Below are positions 31,997 to 43,440 of a stretch of 64,000 bases of DNA, piece after piece. Source of the DNA: Beroe forskalii (lineage: Eukaryota; Ctenophora; Nuda; Beroida; Beroidae). Position numbers and translations under genes: made by a program. The notes under the pieces are model-generated. The model was not told the origin of the DNA and searched no databases. It saw only the letters and a list, made by a program, of their open reading frames with translations. The stretch is from contig WFMF01000082.1 of the NCBI GenBank assembly GCA_011033025.1, forward strand, positions 1-64,000. The letters run 5' to 3'. How positions within the stretch are numbered: position 1 is the stretch's first letter; the number at the start of each line of letters is the position of its first letter.

Positions 31997-33357
31997 CACT
32001 GGCCCAGTTAAACCCCGTGCAGCTAGTACCCCACTTCCCGGGACGAGGTAGGGGGACCAGCCTGAATAAGGACTGTAGAACTTAGAAGACATCTTGTTTT
32101 ATTGTTAGTTTTTTAACGTTACCCCACTATCCACTGTTTCTGATTAAGTCAATCGTGGGACCGGGTTTTGAATCTTGAGTTCATGAAAATTTTATCAAAT
32201 TTTCAAATTTTCAGAAAAAATTCCGGGGTAGATGTGGTACTGGTAAAGCAGAGAGCCAGTAACATAGTGTAGACTGTACATTACTGACAGTATTATAGCA
32301 TTACGTCATTATCATAACACTCCATGGCGTGTGAACTGTGATTTACGCGTACTGTATCAGCAAATGTAATGAATATAACATGTTACGAATACATCGTGCT
32401 ACATTCTAATGCACGTGTGTAGCTTTACAGCTACACTCGAGCCCTACACTCGAGCCCTACGTTTAATTGATAAGCTTCAGATTTCAGAATTTGTCTAGTC
32501 CTACTTTTGAGTCATTGAGAAGATGGAGAAAGATGTGCATTGTTGGACACTCAAATACCAGATCATTACACGGCAGCTCTGAGTAGATAAACACTTTTAG
32601 AGAAATGATTCCAGGCCGAAGATTCTGGGCACCAACCATTGAATCATATAGACCTTCAGTGTGCTGCTCATACAACAACATTGTCACAATGTGTGGAACG
32701 AATAGCATAAGACAGCCGAGTGTTAACAGGGTTATCTACAGTCTTCACTGAGGTGGTCTCAGTGTGATATTATCGTCAACATTTTACAATTATTGTACTT
32801 TCAATAGTTTATAAGGTGCAGTGTAGCAGTGAAACTGCTGTAGCATTGAAGTCCCATCAAGCCATGCGATTGGAGTTGGACAATTTACCAAGGGAATCAG
32901 GGATATCTGACCCTTGTCAGCAGAAATAGAAAATCCTGGGCAGGGACAGATGATGGTATCAATGAAACACAGAGGCTGTTTCCATTGTTATAAAACGTGA
33001 TGTAATCAATGAATATGATGGGTTTATAATCTTTCCTTGCTGCATCTCAGTGTCAACGATATAAAAACACAGACAAAAGATGTCAATTTGGACATGGCAG
33101 GAGACAGTCTCCCCCACGGTCATCTGACAATGATATGGTTGTAAAATAATACTACGGATTAAATTAATAGGAAGCAGTAAGTTCCTATACTTCTTAGTCT
33201 TCTTCCTCAGATCATGCAGTCAACAGGCACAATGTCAACAGGCATCCCTCCCACCTACATCAAAACAGGAGGGAGCAGTTCCTGAAGTAGAGGGTAGGAA
33301 TATTGCAGAAGGTTTGCCGGGTGAAGAAAAGGATTCAAAGCCAAGGACTCAAATGAG
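31997..33357. repeat. Array DNA: cassettes 11, 10 and 1
   Basis: 32,484-32,770 is cassette 11 (TGCATTGTTGGACACTCAAA, CAGATCATTACACGGCAGCT), repeated at 37,190 and 60,300. Cassette 10 runs about 32,820-33,180. A cassette 1 copy at 33,203-33,350 is broken by indels. No intact gene. Confidence 0.6.
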
Positions 33358-33360
33358 CGG

Positions 33361-33800
33361 CTTGGTTACTGAATTTGTTAATTATCGATGATAAAGATTT
33401 GGAGTGAAAGTAAATAGGAAGTAAAGAGAAGGATCGATCAAGCAGTCGAGAAGGTCCTAACAATCCATTCGTGATTCGAAACATTCACCCAGGTAGTAAA
33501 ATTCACTTTCAGTAAATTTTAATCACTGGCATATGTCAGAGAATATGAGAATATAAGAATAAGTCTGTTGCAAGTTGCAACGATCAAATATCAGACCAAG
33601 GGATACACTTTCATGAGTGCAGACTGTTTTCACAAGGTCGTTCAGAGATATCTGGAAGAGGCAAAAAATTTATTAAATTCTAACGACTTCGTGAGTTTTG
33701 TCATTAACTTTAAGGTCGGTAATAAGGTAGGTAGGTGTAAGGAAATTCCTCTTCACACAGACTTCATTGTCTCATTCCAATAATTGCTTGAGAAATAAGC
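33361..33800 (+). pseudogene. Cassette 2: transposase-like GYTFMSADCFHK remnant
   Basis: The block begins CTTGGTTACTGAATTTGTTA, as at 45,691 and 58,021. The frame 33,568-33,783 reads KYQTKGYTFMSADCFHK and ends at a stop after 71 codons. Other copies (36,885, 45,885, 54,478, 58,225, 60,005) give KYLTKGHTFMIADVFHKDV. A GH(T/S)..(A/C)D..H signature of this kind occurs in large transposon-derived protein families of invertebrates; that link is from memory. Frames after the motif decay in every copy. Confidence 0.45.
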
Positions 33801-34511
33801 CATGATGTTTTCATCGTAAAATTTATAAAAGAAACATGCATGCTTTATAATAAACTTTATTAAGAAAAACAGGAATTAAGAGTTATTAAGAGACATTCAC
33901 TGAAACACGGGATTCGAAGAAGTGTCATGAAGCCCTGCGGGTGGAGCTGAACAATTTAACAACATAGACGCCACTTTTCAGGTGGATGGAGACAGTCTCC
34001 ACACAGTCATCTGACAGTCTCCACACAGTCATTTCACGGATCTAATAGTTCTAAGAATGTTATATGATAAACTTTAAGAAAAACAGGAATAATGAGTTTT
34101 AAACTTTTCAAGAGACATTCACTGAAACACGGGGTTCGAAAAAGTGTCATGAAGCCTTGCGGGTGGAACAATTCACCAAGGGAAACAGAGAAATAAGAAT
34201 TCGGATCCTGGCTTCAACAGAAGCCAGTGAGACATCGGCAAGGTCAAAGGTTGGCGTCGAAAAAATCCTGAGGTGCTCACTATTGTTTGGCTAGGATGTT
34301 CACTGTGCAGGCAGTGTATCTTGAACATCACCAGCGACGTCACTCAGTGTCCACAAAAAGACCGAGCTAGAATTTGCAAAGGGAAGAGGAGATCAATGCC
34401 ACTTTGGTGGTGGGCATTCCCCCACGGTTATCTGATAATAACTCAATAATACGGATTTCATTACATTTTATTCTATAAGTACTAAGTAGTAAGTTCCTAG
34501 ACTTCATCCTC
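33801..34511. repeat. Array DNA: two cassette 10 copies in tandem
   Basis: 33,840-34,040 and 34,070-34,170 repeat AAAACAGGAATwAwGAGTT...GAGACATTCACTGAAACACG. No gene. Confidence 0.55.
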
Positions 34512-34979
34512 AGATATAGTAGGAGATAGAGCAAACAATGTCATCGTGAGGTATAGCATGAAGTAACGTACATAGTAACTAATTCACAACTGTTACGATG
34601 CTAGCAGGAAAGCAGTTTGCAAATCATCTACCTGGTCCGGATTAGACCGATTGGTTTTGTTGTAGTATACAGCGCGCAAACCATGCGACAACTGCCCGCA
34701 ACTCCCACAACTGGCACCCACCGTCCACTTCTTGCTAAGCCAAGCCGCATCACGTTTGCGAGCCCGCAGGAAACCGCTAACTTCGAAAGTAGTTCAGATA
34801 TTCCAGGACAAGGAAAAGGTTATATGGTCAGACCCTTCGTGTGCCTCTGTTCTTTCCTCGATGATGGATAATAGATCAGAGGAGACGATGATGGATAATT
34901 GGATAATAGATCGGAGGAGACGCTTTAAGTCTGTGACAATGTCTCCATATCATCGTCTGACCTTTGGACTTTCATAGGG
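34512..34979 (+). pseudogene. Cassette 3, copy 1 (VQIFQDKEKVIWSDPSCAS)
   Basis: One of four copies (others at 43,150, 46,440 and 62,460) that start GATATAGTAGGAGATAGAGC or GATGCTAGCAGGAAAGCAGT. The frame VVQIFQDKEKVIWSDPSCAS followed by VLSSMMDN is kept in all four copies. The preceding 100 bases carry different stops. Probably an exon of the ancestral array gene. Function unknown. Confidence 0.4.
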
Positions 34980-35458
34980 GAAAGTCAGAGGTCTGGTTCA
35001 GAGAGTTTATTTTATCAGATCTTGATTACCTTGCCGTTTTGATACTATGAAGTGAATGACAAATTGAAAATTTTTAATGGGGGTGGGAAGAATCGGCGGA
35101 ATTCATTTTAAGACCAAGGATGAATTTGAAGACGTTGAGCATCTGATCGGTCCCTCTGATCGACCTAGGTCTCGCACACAAGATCATCTCTCTGGGTGCA
35201 AATGGTTTTAATAACGTACATGATCACCTGTCATTCCCCCCAAAAAATTGGACGACGGAAGAATCTCGCTGCATTACCTTCACTCCTAAGCTTCCCCCAA
35301 CAAACAAAATTCAAACTGATTTTTATGGGCGGCGAGATCAAGTTCAATGTATAAGAATTCATTTCACAAAATCAAGAACGAATCTCTACCCACCCGTCAC
35401 AAGCAAAGTGAGGTATAGCCTGAGAAGTGTAAGGAACTAATTCACAATATTTCAATAT
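34980..35458 (+). repeat. Cassette 4, copy 1
   Basis: GTTTATTTTATCAGATCTTG through GATCGGTCCCTCTGATCGAC to GTACATGATCACCTGTC. A shorter, better version at 47,760-47,835 reads GWEDAAEFIKSRMNLMTM and then meets a GTAAAG donor. About ten copies exist between 35 and 64 kb. Confidence 0.5.
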
Positions 35459-35990
35459 ATTCTGTATTTCTAATTGTACAGAGACGTATCCCAGGTGTTA
35501 AGGAGTTCATTATCAAGTTCATTAAAGGACGTCATCACGAGAGAGAGACATACTCTCGAGTATACAGCTTCGAGATCCCAGGAGCCAATACTAGACTTGA
35601 ACTCGATCTCAGGCACTTGAAAAAACATCAAAGGAGTGGCTTCAGGGACAGTCTCCCTCCACGGTCATCTGACAATGAAAAGGATGTTAGATAATACTAC
35701 GGATTTGATTTAATCCAACTATAAGTAACCTGCTGCTTCCATAGGTAATCACTAATCAGCTGCTACTTTCTTGCGCAGATCATATAATGGTAGCAAACCT
35801 TGTTGACGCCACCTACAACAAGTACAGTAAGAAAAAGAGGGAGCAGTCCTGAAGTGTAAGGAAGGAATATTGCAGGAAGTTTCCCGGGTGAAGGAAAGGT
35901 GGGAGAGGAGGACAGGGAGCAGAAGAAGGATGAATTGAGAGATCGGATGAAGTGGGACAGAGTGAAAAGAAGAGTGAGGCGTTATATATC
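35459..35990 (+). repeat. Cassettes 5 and 1
   Basis: Acceptor TTGTACAG|AGACG, then a decayed copy of the exon best preserved at 38,475 (KAEACEFIKGR...PEANTGPE). It ends in GCCAATACTAGACTTGAACT, followed by a cassette 1 copy at 35,773-35,990. Confidence 0.5.
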
Positions 35991-36109
35991 TTGAATATTT
36001 ACATTTTACCTAATATGAATATTTGGAGAAAACTTCTTTTATGCAAAAGATTTTATAGGTTCTTGATGTCTTCTAGCTAAAGTGTTTCCCTTCTACTTCC
36101 CTACTTCCC

Positions 36110-36345
36110 TACTATAACCGATCAGAATAGAGGATGTGTATTTAGGACATAGTGTATCCGCTGACGGTATAAAACCTGTGCAGAGTAAAGTAGAAAGTTT
36201 GGTGAAGGCACCAGAGCCTAAGAATGTAGATGAGCTGATACGTTTTCTGGGAACTGTAAACAGTAAACTATTATCGCTGATATCTGCTGAATTTGTCGTC
36301 AGTAATCGCACCTTTAGAAAGATAGAGGGCTAAGAACGTTAAATG
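36110..36345 (+). pseudogene. Ty3/gypsy RT fragment, copy 1
   Basis: The frame YLGHSVSADGIKPVQSKVES continues LVKAPEPKNVDELIRFLGTVN, the well-known segment at the end of gypsy reverse transcriptase (LGH.VS..GI.P...K...I...P.P....L.SFLG). It stops at 36,331-36,333. The downstream WEWSVTEQRAF (about 36,340-36,372) looks like the start of the RNase H region. The same fragment recurs at 52,375 and 59,240, so it was copied with the array. Confidence 0.75.
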
Positions 36346-37030
36346 GGAATGGTCAGTGACTGAGCAGAGAGCATTTGCTGTTATCTGATGGAAGGCCTGT
36401 AAGAGTCAATCTTGACATTGAATATTTACCCCTTGAATGGTGACCATAAACGAAACCTTCGTTCCGGTAGGGGCATTCACCACTGGCATTCTTATGGAAT
36501 GATTGTGTCGTTATAGAGTTGCAGGTAGCAAGATTCGACTTCTCATATCACAAAACCTATCTAGCACATATAAGGGTGTGTCGAACACCCAATATTATGT
36601 TGAATAACTGTTCTAGCCAGAAAAATCTTACTGTACTGGGGTCTCGTTGTCAGCATTCATTATATCATCAAATATTTCTTTATTTTAATCCTAAAGGGAA
36701 AGCCAAAACAGAAACCCATGGAATTGTGTGTGCTGCTGTTTTTATCAGCATTCTGAATATTCACTAAGACTTGATGTTCTCAAAAAGTTTGATTTTCGTA
36801 CCTACACTGAACTCAAACCGCGCACCTGCCCTCTCACATGGTTCGGTTTGTGAAGAGTGCCCAGGGAATTTATAGCATAGCACTCAAATACCTGACCAAA
36901 GGACACACTTTTATGATTGCTGACGTTTTCCACAAAGATGTCGCAAAGACTGGAAGGAGCAGAAAGATGCAATCGAGGAGCAAAAATGCGGAATCGAGTT
37001 GTGTTTCAAGAAAGTGACACAAAATTAGCA
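36346..37030 (+). repeat. Gypsy tail, cassettes 8 and 2
   Basis: 36,346-36,640 is the downstream part that accompanies every gypsy fragment (CAAGATTCGACTTC, GGGTGTGTCGAACACCC). Then cassette 8 at 36,665-36,770, and cassette 2 (GACCAAAGGACACACTTTTA) at 36,885-37,000. Confidence 0.55.
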
Positions 37031-37988
37031 GGAATAAGGCTAATATAAGAAAAGGCGGTTACATAACATCGTTTGTAAAGAATGGAAAATTACGTATAAT
37101 TGATAAGCTTCAGGTATAAATAGTAAATTAGAAATAGAAACTACTGACATGGGCGGCATTCTTATTGGAGTGAGTCTGCTGTGAACTCCTGGAGTTCGGT
37201 ATAGTCTTACTTTCGAGTTGGATAGAAGATAGAAAAAGATGTGCATTGTTGGAGACTCAAATACCAGATCATTACACGGCAGCTCTGGAAGACTTTCGGA
37301 GAAATGATTCCAGGCCAAGGATTCTGGGCACCAACAATTGAATCAATAGACCATCAGTGTGCTGCCCATACAACAACATTGTCATGAAGTGTAGAACGAA
37401 TAACATAAGACAGCCAAGTGTGAACGAGTCTTCAGTCTTCACTGAGGTGATCTCAGTATAATAATATCGTTACCAATTACAATTATTGTATTTTTGATAG
37501 TTTATAGGGTGCAGTGTAGCAGTGAAACTGCTACAGCATTGAAGTGCCACCAAGCCATGCACTTGGACTATTCGAGCTGAACAATTGACCCTGGGAAACA
37601 GGAAAATCTGACTCTGGCCTCAACAGGAAGAGGGATGGGGTCAAGGAGAAATGGGCAGCGTCTGATGATGTCAGATACTGAGGTCCACAGAGAAACTGAG
37701 AAAGAGCAGCTGCCATCTTCTAAGGGGGTGGGGAATAGCAAGACGTCAATTTTTACGTGGAGGGGGACAGTCTCCCCACGGTCATCTGACACTAGTACTG
37801 ATGTGAAACGGATTTAATTAATATAATTGGGGTTTTATTTCATGAATATGAGTAGTAAGCACCTAGTCTTTGATGTTTCAACATCGTTCAATTCCTTGGA
37901 TGCACAACTTATTATATGCATACACGGTTTTCATCAGAATTAATGACATCACAACCTCCAATTTATCTCCAAATATGCCCCGGTAACC
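37031..37988. repeat. Array DNA: cassettes 11 and 10
   Basis: 37,190-37,500 is cassette 11; 37,500-37,800 is a well-preserved cassette 10 ending GGGGACAGTCTCCCCACGGT. Open frames on both strands here are cassette-wide chance frames that shift between copies. Confidence 0.55.
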
Positions 37989-38911
37989 ATGCCCCTCCTC
38001 CAGGATAACCAGAGTTTGGCTGAAGTGGGCGTGTCCATCGACACTACCAACGACACTTTAAAGTCCAAGGGACTCAAGATGACCACCCAGGGCTAGGTAA
38101 CAGCCGCGGCCCTGATGAAAGGGATCAAACTGCACGTACCCAGAGGGACCTCAACCCTTCTGCCAGACCAATCTCCGGAACTGGGATTTACCATATCCAT
38201 CTGCCGGCAATGTCCGAAACATAATCTTGAGGGTCGACAAAATATACAACACCTGATCAGCGCCACAGTAGGCCGTTACGTCGAGGAATCGGATATTGCG
38301 TTGTCACGGCCTCCACGCTGGAACCCTGGAGAAAATTTTGGCCCCCACAATAATTTCCATCTTCCGCCATGGCTGGTGAGATACAGATGTCACGTGCAAC
38401 ATGAGATAAATATTAGAGTAAGTTAATAATTCACAACAATATGTCAATATATTCTGTATTTTATATAATTGTACAGAGACGTTTATCACAGATGTAAAGC
38501 AGAGGCTTGCGAATTCATTAAGGGACGTCAACACAAGAGAGACATACCCTCGAAGCCTCGAGCCCGCTACGAAATGCCGGAAGCCAATACTGGACCTGAA
38601 CACGATCTCATAGATCATACAGTCAGAATCCGACAGCTCCTTGTGGTCGGTACTTGGGCCGGAGAACTTTTCCACAACTTGACCACAACTGAAGGACAAG
38701 TCCTCTGGGTATTTTGTCCCACTGTATTGGAAGATTACATTGCAAGGAACGAGCTTCCGGAAGTGATCTGTCTACACACTGGGGGCTTTCTGCATGTGTC
38801 AGAAGTAGGTGTTCACCTTCATCCTAAGACAATTGCAAATACTAAAGCCTGCATATCCTATTCGTTTTTGAATTTTAAGGCTCAAAATTATTTTAGGTAT
38901 TTCAGGTGACT
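37989..38911 (+). CDS. Best-preserved array gene, two exons, one in-frame stop
   Basis: From ATG 37,989 the frame reads SLAEVGVSIDTTNDTLKSKG, meets TAG at 38,094-38,096, and then stays open to about 38,405 (domain shared with 30,199-30,480). An intron follows, which in other copies has donor GCAAC|GTGAGG and here reads ATGAGA, so the donor may be lost. After TTGTACAG the frame (Y/D)VYHRCKAEACEFIKGRQ continues MPEANTGPEHDLID and then VLWVFCPTVLEDYIARNELP to a stop at 38,907. The second half has no stops over about 145 codons and no counterpart in other copies. AATAAA at 39,036-39,041. I do not recognise the protein. Either a decaying gene or one whose stop is an error. Confidence 0.45.
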
Positions 38912-39035
38912 TATCCCACTATGCAGCACCCTCAAACTCACACATTACAATTCACCCCGTGGAACTGTCCCAGGTTTCACCAAAGACTCATCCCCCTTGG
39001 TCATGAGTCTTAACACCAAGATAAAATGGGATTCC

Positions 39036-39041
39036 AATAAA
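39036..39041 (+). terminator. Polyadenylation signal AATAAA
   Basis: Lies in GATTCCAATAAACTG, matching GATTCCAATAAACTG at 30,644-30,658 after the related terminal exon. Confidence 0.5.
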
Positions 39042-39117
39042 CTGTCATCAAACATGTGATTGGATCCCAGTTTATAATAAGATAATAATGTTATGTCCAT
39101 GAGTTACTAGTTTTCCT

Positions 39118-39589
39118 TCTTAGATCAAACAGTCAGAAATAGACTTGAAGCACACAGGGTCGACAGCATTCCTCCCACCTACATCAAAACAAGAGGGAGC
39201 AGCTCCTGAAGGGTAGGAATATTGCAGGAGGGGGAAGGTGGGAAGGTGGGAAAGGAAGACAGGGAGCAGGGGAGTTCAGAGTTAATGCAAAACGTCTCTA
39301 TTAGCTAACAAGTCTTTCATCTCCTCCCATGCTGTTACCGGTCCTCACAGTTAACTGCTATTAGCATCAGCATTTAACAGTATTTCGGTACATTGCCGCC
39401 TCGTGTTGTACTTGTAATTCTGCTAGATTTGTATTTATCGGTAGAGTAAAAGAAGTTAAACAGACTAGTAAGTCTGGCTGCGACTTGTGCTGTGATGAAA
39501 ATCATAAATACTTAAATAGAACCGTTGGTTGAGCCTCCCGAGTATTATATACGTATATACACGCTTCTGGTAATTTGAAAACATTTCAG
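39118..39589. repeat. Cassette 1 copy and CATTTAACAGTATTTCGG segment
   Basis: 39,118-39,270 is cassette 1. 39,290-39,560 (CATTTAACAGTATTTCGGYA to GGTTGAGCCTCCCGAGT) matches 45,360-45,610 and, in part, 47,850-47,950, 57,210-57,310 and 63,800-63,905. Confidence 0.55.
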
Positions 39590-40100
39590 ATCACAGGGGT
39601 GCTACCTGACCATTTCAAATAAATCCTTCAACATTTGCAGGGTTCAAGTCGAACATAATCAATGATTATATTTATTAATCATGGAGTCTGTTTGAAGAAG
39701 GGTGTGAGAGTGAGGAAGAGGGAAGGAGATTGGAGAAGTGAGAGAGGTTGAAGAACAGGTGAAAGAATTCTTCAGAGTGGGACCACTCATAAGGTCCCAC
39801 AGGGAGGCGAGAGAGGTTGGATTTAAGGTTAGACAGGTTTTTGAGGAGTGCGGGAATAATGATTGGAGAGGTGCGTGGTGCGTTGTGTTGGACACACTGT
39901 TGGGGTAACCCAAATGGAGTGATCGGAGAGGTGCCTGGACGCCGCCTGGCCCTGGTGCTTGTGTTGGACACACTGTTGGGGTTATCCCAAATGGAAACAG
40001 ATTGGAGGAGCGCGGTGTTTCGGGAATGGGTCGTGAGAACGGAGGAGTTCAGATGTCATACTCGAAGAGGATGGGGAATAGCAAGACGTCACTTTGGACG
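39590..40100 (+). pseudogene. Cassette 6, copy 1 (EQVKEFFRVGPLIRSHREAR)
   Basis: Acceptor ACATTTCAG, a short exon (best copies read ITGVLPDDFKYIRQHASRSI), then a second open block, EFFRVGPLIRSHREAR, C..CGNSDWRGAWCVVLDTLL and GLSQMETDW. It is repeated at 47,960, 53,570 and 57,325, with the first exon only at 63,926. Frames break at different points in each copy. Unknown protein. Confidence 0.45.
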
Positions 40101-41400
40101 ATATTAGAGTTAAATCCACTTTGTATCTCATTTAACACCTGATTCTAGAGAGCTGGTGAGATCTCCGACCAGACTTCTCTGTCCTCTCGCTATAGTTATA
40201 CAAAGACTTCAGGAACAGATATCAAAATATTCCATTTGGCAATTTTTGCCGAAGGGAGTTATTGTTTATTTCCTTCTTGGGTTTAGGCGTAAAAGAATTC
40301 GTGTCCTCCATGAACAGCACAAGAAATATGATTTGAATCATGAGCCAAATGCGAAAATTGTGCTGAACTACTGATTCTCATACTGATACATAAAAAAGAG
40401 ATTAAAGAAGTGCACTACAGCAAGAGATCAGGAATTAAATAATATTATAGGGCATAGAGCGGTCCAGAAAATATCCCAATAAAACAGGCACTTAATATAT
40501 CTTCATTGTCATATATGCAGAAAGTTGTACTCTTACCAGGTCGCACTTACCAGGCCATCGATGGTCAATATTCAGTCTTCAAATGATTAAATCAAGGAAT
40601 CATTCGCTTTAGTAGGCAAATACAGTGAATGTTAACCACTGACATCCCTATGGAATGAATCTGTTGTAGTTCATGCGATGAAGGTCTTTAAGACAACCAT
40701 TTAGCACACAGGGTGTGAGAACCCAGTACTTTGGGTGGATAACTGTGCTGGCCAAAATAAAAATTTGGTGTTATATTATGAGGTCTATTGACCAAAGAAT
40801 GAATACCAATTGTACAATCAAATACCTGAAAAATATAAACGTTTTTATAAATGATTTACATAAGTTGCACATATATATTGCAATTTGCACTGCAGAATGC
40901 AGATTTCCGTAATTTCATGATATCGAAAATGACACCTGATATAATTGGACTGGAAGAGTAGGGAGTCAATAATATCTAGAAAGGTCATGTAATTTGTATC
41001 ATGATAGAAAATGTAAAAGCTCAAATGAAGTATTTCCCATTTATAAAGTCATAACGCACACAAAGTCATAGGAGAATTCTTCATTTGCCAGGCAAACGGC
41101 AAATCTTACTAGTGCCATTGCCACTTTTAACAGGAAGGACACTGAAACGTCCTTCGAAGATGCAGAAACATACAGAAATTTATATCAATTTTTGGATCAT
41201 TTTATAAATAACGGTTAGGCAATCCCTCTAAAACCCTAATAATACAGAGTTTTATCCTTGGCCGAAGGTTTTGTCACATTCTAAAAGCTACTAGGAAAAT
41301 AAGCGGACGTTTTCCTAGTGCAATTTAGAATTTAAATCTGCAAACATATTTTATTTCTGTAAAACTTTAAGAATATAAACACAGGACAGATACATGGAGA
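40101..41400. other. Diverged array DNA
   Basis: Mostly unique. 40,600-40,770 is a distant relative of the gypsy tail (AACCACTGACATCCCTATGG, GGGTGTGAGAACCCA, GGATAACTGTGCTGGCC). No gene recognised. Confidence 0.4.
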
Positions 41401-42400
41401 AACAGCCTTTGAAGAATTGCCATGAAGACATGCGCGTGGAATCTTGCAAATTTGAACATCAAATTAATGAACAATGACTATACCCAAAGAAACAAGGAAA
41501 TCTGACCCTTACCTCAGCAGAAAGAAAGGAGTAGCCAATGAGACATGGGCATGGTCTCATGATGACATCAGTGAAAGAATGAAATACTGAGGCCGTTTCC
41601 ATTGTTAGGCAGGGAGATGCAGTCAGTGATGGGTTCATATGCTTTCCTTGCCGTCGACAAAATAAGAGCAGCTGTCATACTCGAAGGGGGAGTGGAATAC
41701 CAAAGATGTCACTTTGGACGTGGTGGAAGACAGTCTCCCCACGGCCATCTGACAATAATACGAATGAATGTAAAATAATACTACGGATTTCATTAATAAG
41801 GATTTTATTTCATAAGTTAGTTAAGTTCCTCAGATCAAACAATCGAAGATAGAGAACACAGTGTCGACAAGCATCTCTCCCACATTCGACAAGAAAAAGA
41901 GGAAGTGTAGAAAATGGGAGGCTAAGATTCAATGTCGCTTTGGACGTGGGGAGACAGACTCCCCCACGGTCATCTGACAATGATACAGATATGAAATAAT
42001 ACTACGGATTTTATTAATAGGGATTTTATTTTATAAGTAGTAAGTATCTAGTGTTCTTCCTCAGATATAGTAGGAGATAGAGCACACTTGATTTCAACAA
42101 GCATCCCTCCAAACTAAAACAAGGACAAGAGGGAGCAGTTCCTGAAGTGTAGGGAAGGAATATTGTGGGAGTTTTCCGGCTGAAGGAAAGGTGGGAGAGG
42201 AGGACAGGGAGCAGAAGAATGATGAATTGAGAGAGAGATGAAGTGGGAGAAAGGGAAAAGAAGAGTGAGGGGAACTCCATAAGAGATAAGTTGGTAACTA
42301 TCCCACAATAGTCAGTGATGGTGAAACTGAATATCACCAGCGAACATCTTTTGCTTTGAATACCCTTTTCTTGCGTCACATCCAAAACCTACAAACCTAG
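41401..42400. repeat. Cassettes 10, 1, 10, 1
   Basis: Cassette 10 at 41,400-41,770, cassette 1 at 41,828-41,915, a second short cassette 10 end (GGGGAGACAGACTCCC) at 41,950, then cassette 1 at 42,056-42,290. The tandem order suggests unequal exchange between cassettes. Confidence 0.55.
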
Positions 42401-43140
42401 GCCCAGTGCAGTTACAGCTACGGATTGATCTGATCAATCTCTTCAGAAATCCAGATCCATTGCGGAATTTTAGATGTTTGGCCCTATCCACATCATCGCC
42501 CTGGCTTCATTATCCAATGCGATTTAAATGTGCTGGTCATATGTTTTTTTAGGAATTCATATAACACGATGGAAATCCATACAGAATATTCATCAAGAAT
42601 AGAGTTACTGGATTACCACAGAGGTCAGACTCGACTATCAAGTGCAACGTGGGGTATAGCCTGAAGAAGTATAAGTAACACAATCTTTCAATATATTCTG
42701 TATTTTATAATTTTATATTATTGTTCGGAGACCTATATCATAGGTGTAAGGCAGAGGCTATCAAGTTCATTAAGAGATTAAAGGATACCATCATAAGGGA
42801 GACATACCCTTGAGTCCATTTCGAGACCTCGGAAGCCAATACTGGACCTGACCTCGATCTCAGGCACTTGGAGGAGTGGCTTAAAGTCCGTGACAATGGC
42901 TCCATATTATCATCGTCCGTCCATATTATCATCGTCCGACTGCTGGTTCAGGAAATTTATTTTATCAAACCCTAATTAGCTTGCCGTTTCGATACTATGA
43001 AGTGAATAACAAATTGGAAATTTTTCAGAGGGGTTGGGAGGATGCAGCAGAGTATACAAGTCTGAAGTCAAAGACGAGTTTGATGATGTAAACTTTGCAA
43101 CGTGAGGTATAGCCTGAAGAAGCGTACATAGCAACTTATT
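42401..43140 (+). repeat. Cassettes 9, 5 and 4
   Basis: 42,470-42,540 is the end of cassette 9 (GGCCCTATCC...GCCCTGGCTTCA). 42,720-42,860 is cassette 5 with GACCTATATCATAGGTGTAA. 42,960-43,090 is cassette 4. It matches 61,380-62,420 collinearly, with a gap. Confidence 0.55.
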
Positions 43141-43440
43141 CACAACTGTTATGATGCTAGCAGGAAATCAGTTTGCAAATCATCTACCTGGTCCGGATTA
43201 GACCGATTGGTTTTGTTGTAGTATACAGCGCACAAACCATGCGACAACTGCCCGCAACTCCCACAACTGGCACCCACCGTCCACTTCTTGCTAAGCCAAG
43301 CCGCGTCACATTTGCAAACCGGTAGGAAACCGCGAATATTGGACGTAATTCAGATGTTCCAGGACAAGGAAAAGGTTATTTGGTCAGACCCTTCGTGTGC
43401 CTCTTTTCTTTCCTCAATGATGGATGACTGTCTGGTACAT
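43141..43440 (+). pseudogene. Cassette 3, copy 2
   Basis: Keeps VIQMFQDKEKVIWSDPSCAS. After the DDC at its end it diverges from the other three copies. Confidence 0.4.

Noticed and set aside
39659-39973. Minus-strand Ser/Leu/Pro-rich frames over cassettes 6 and 1 (also at 42,026, 47,979, 55,270, 57,346 and 61,040)
   Set aside because: They are antisense to purine-rich exon-like sequence and shift frame from copy to copy, while the plus-strand residues are conserved.
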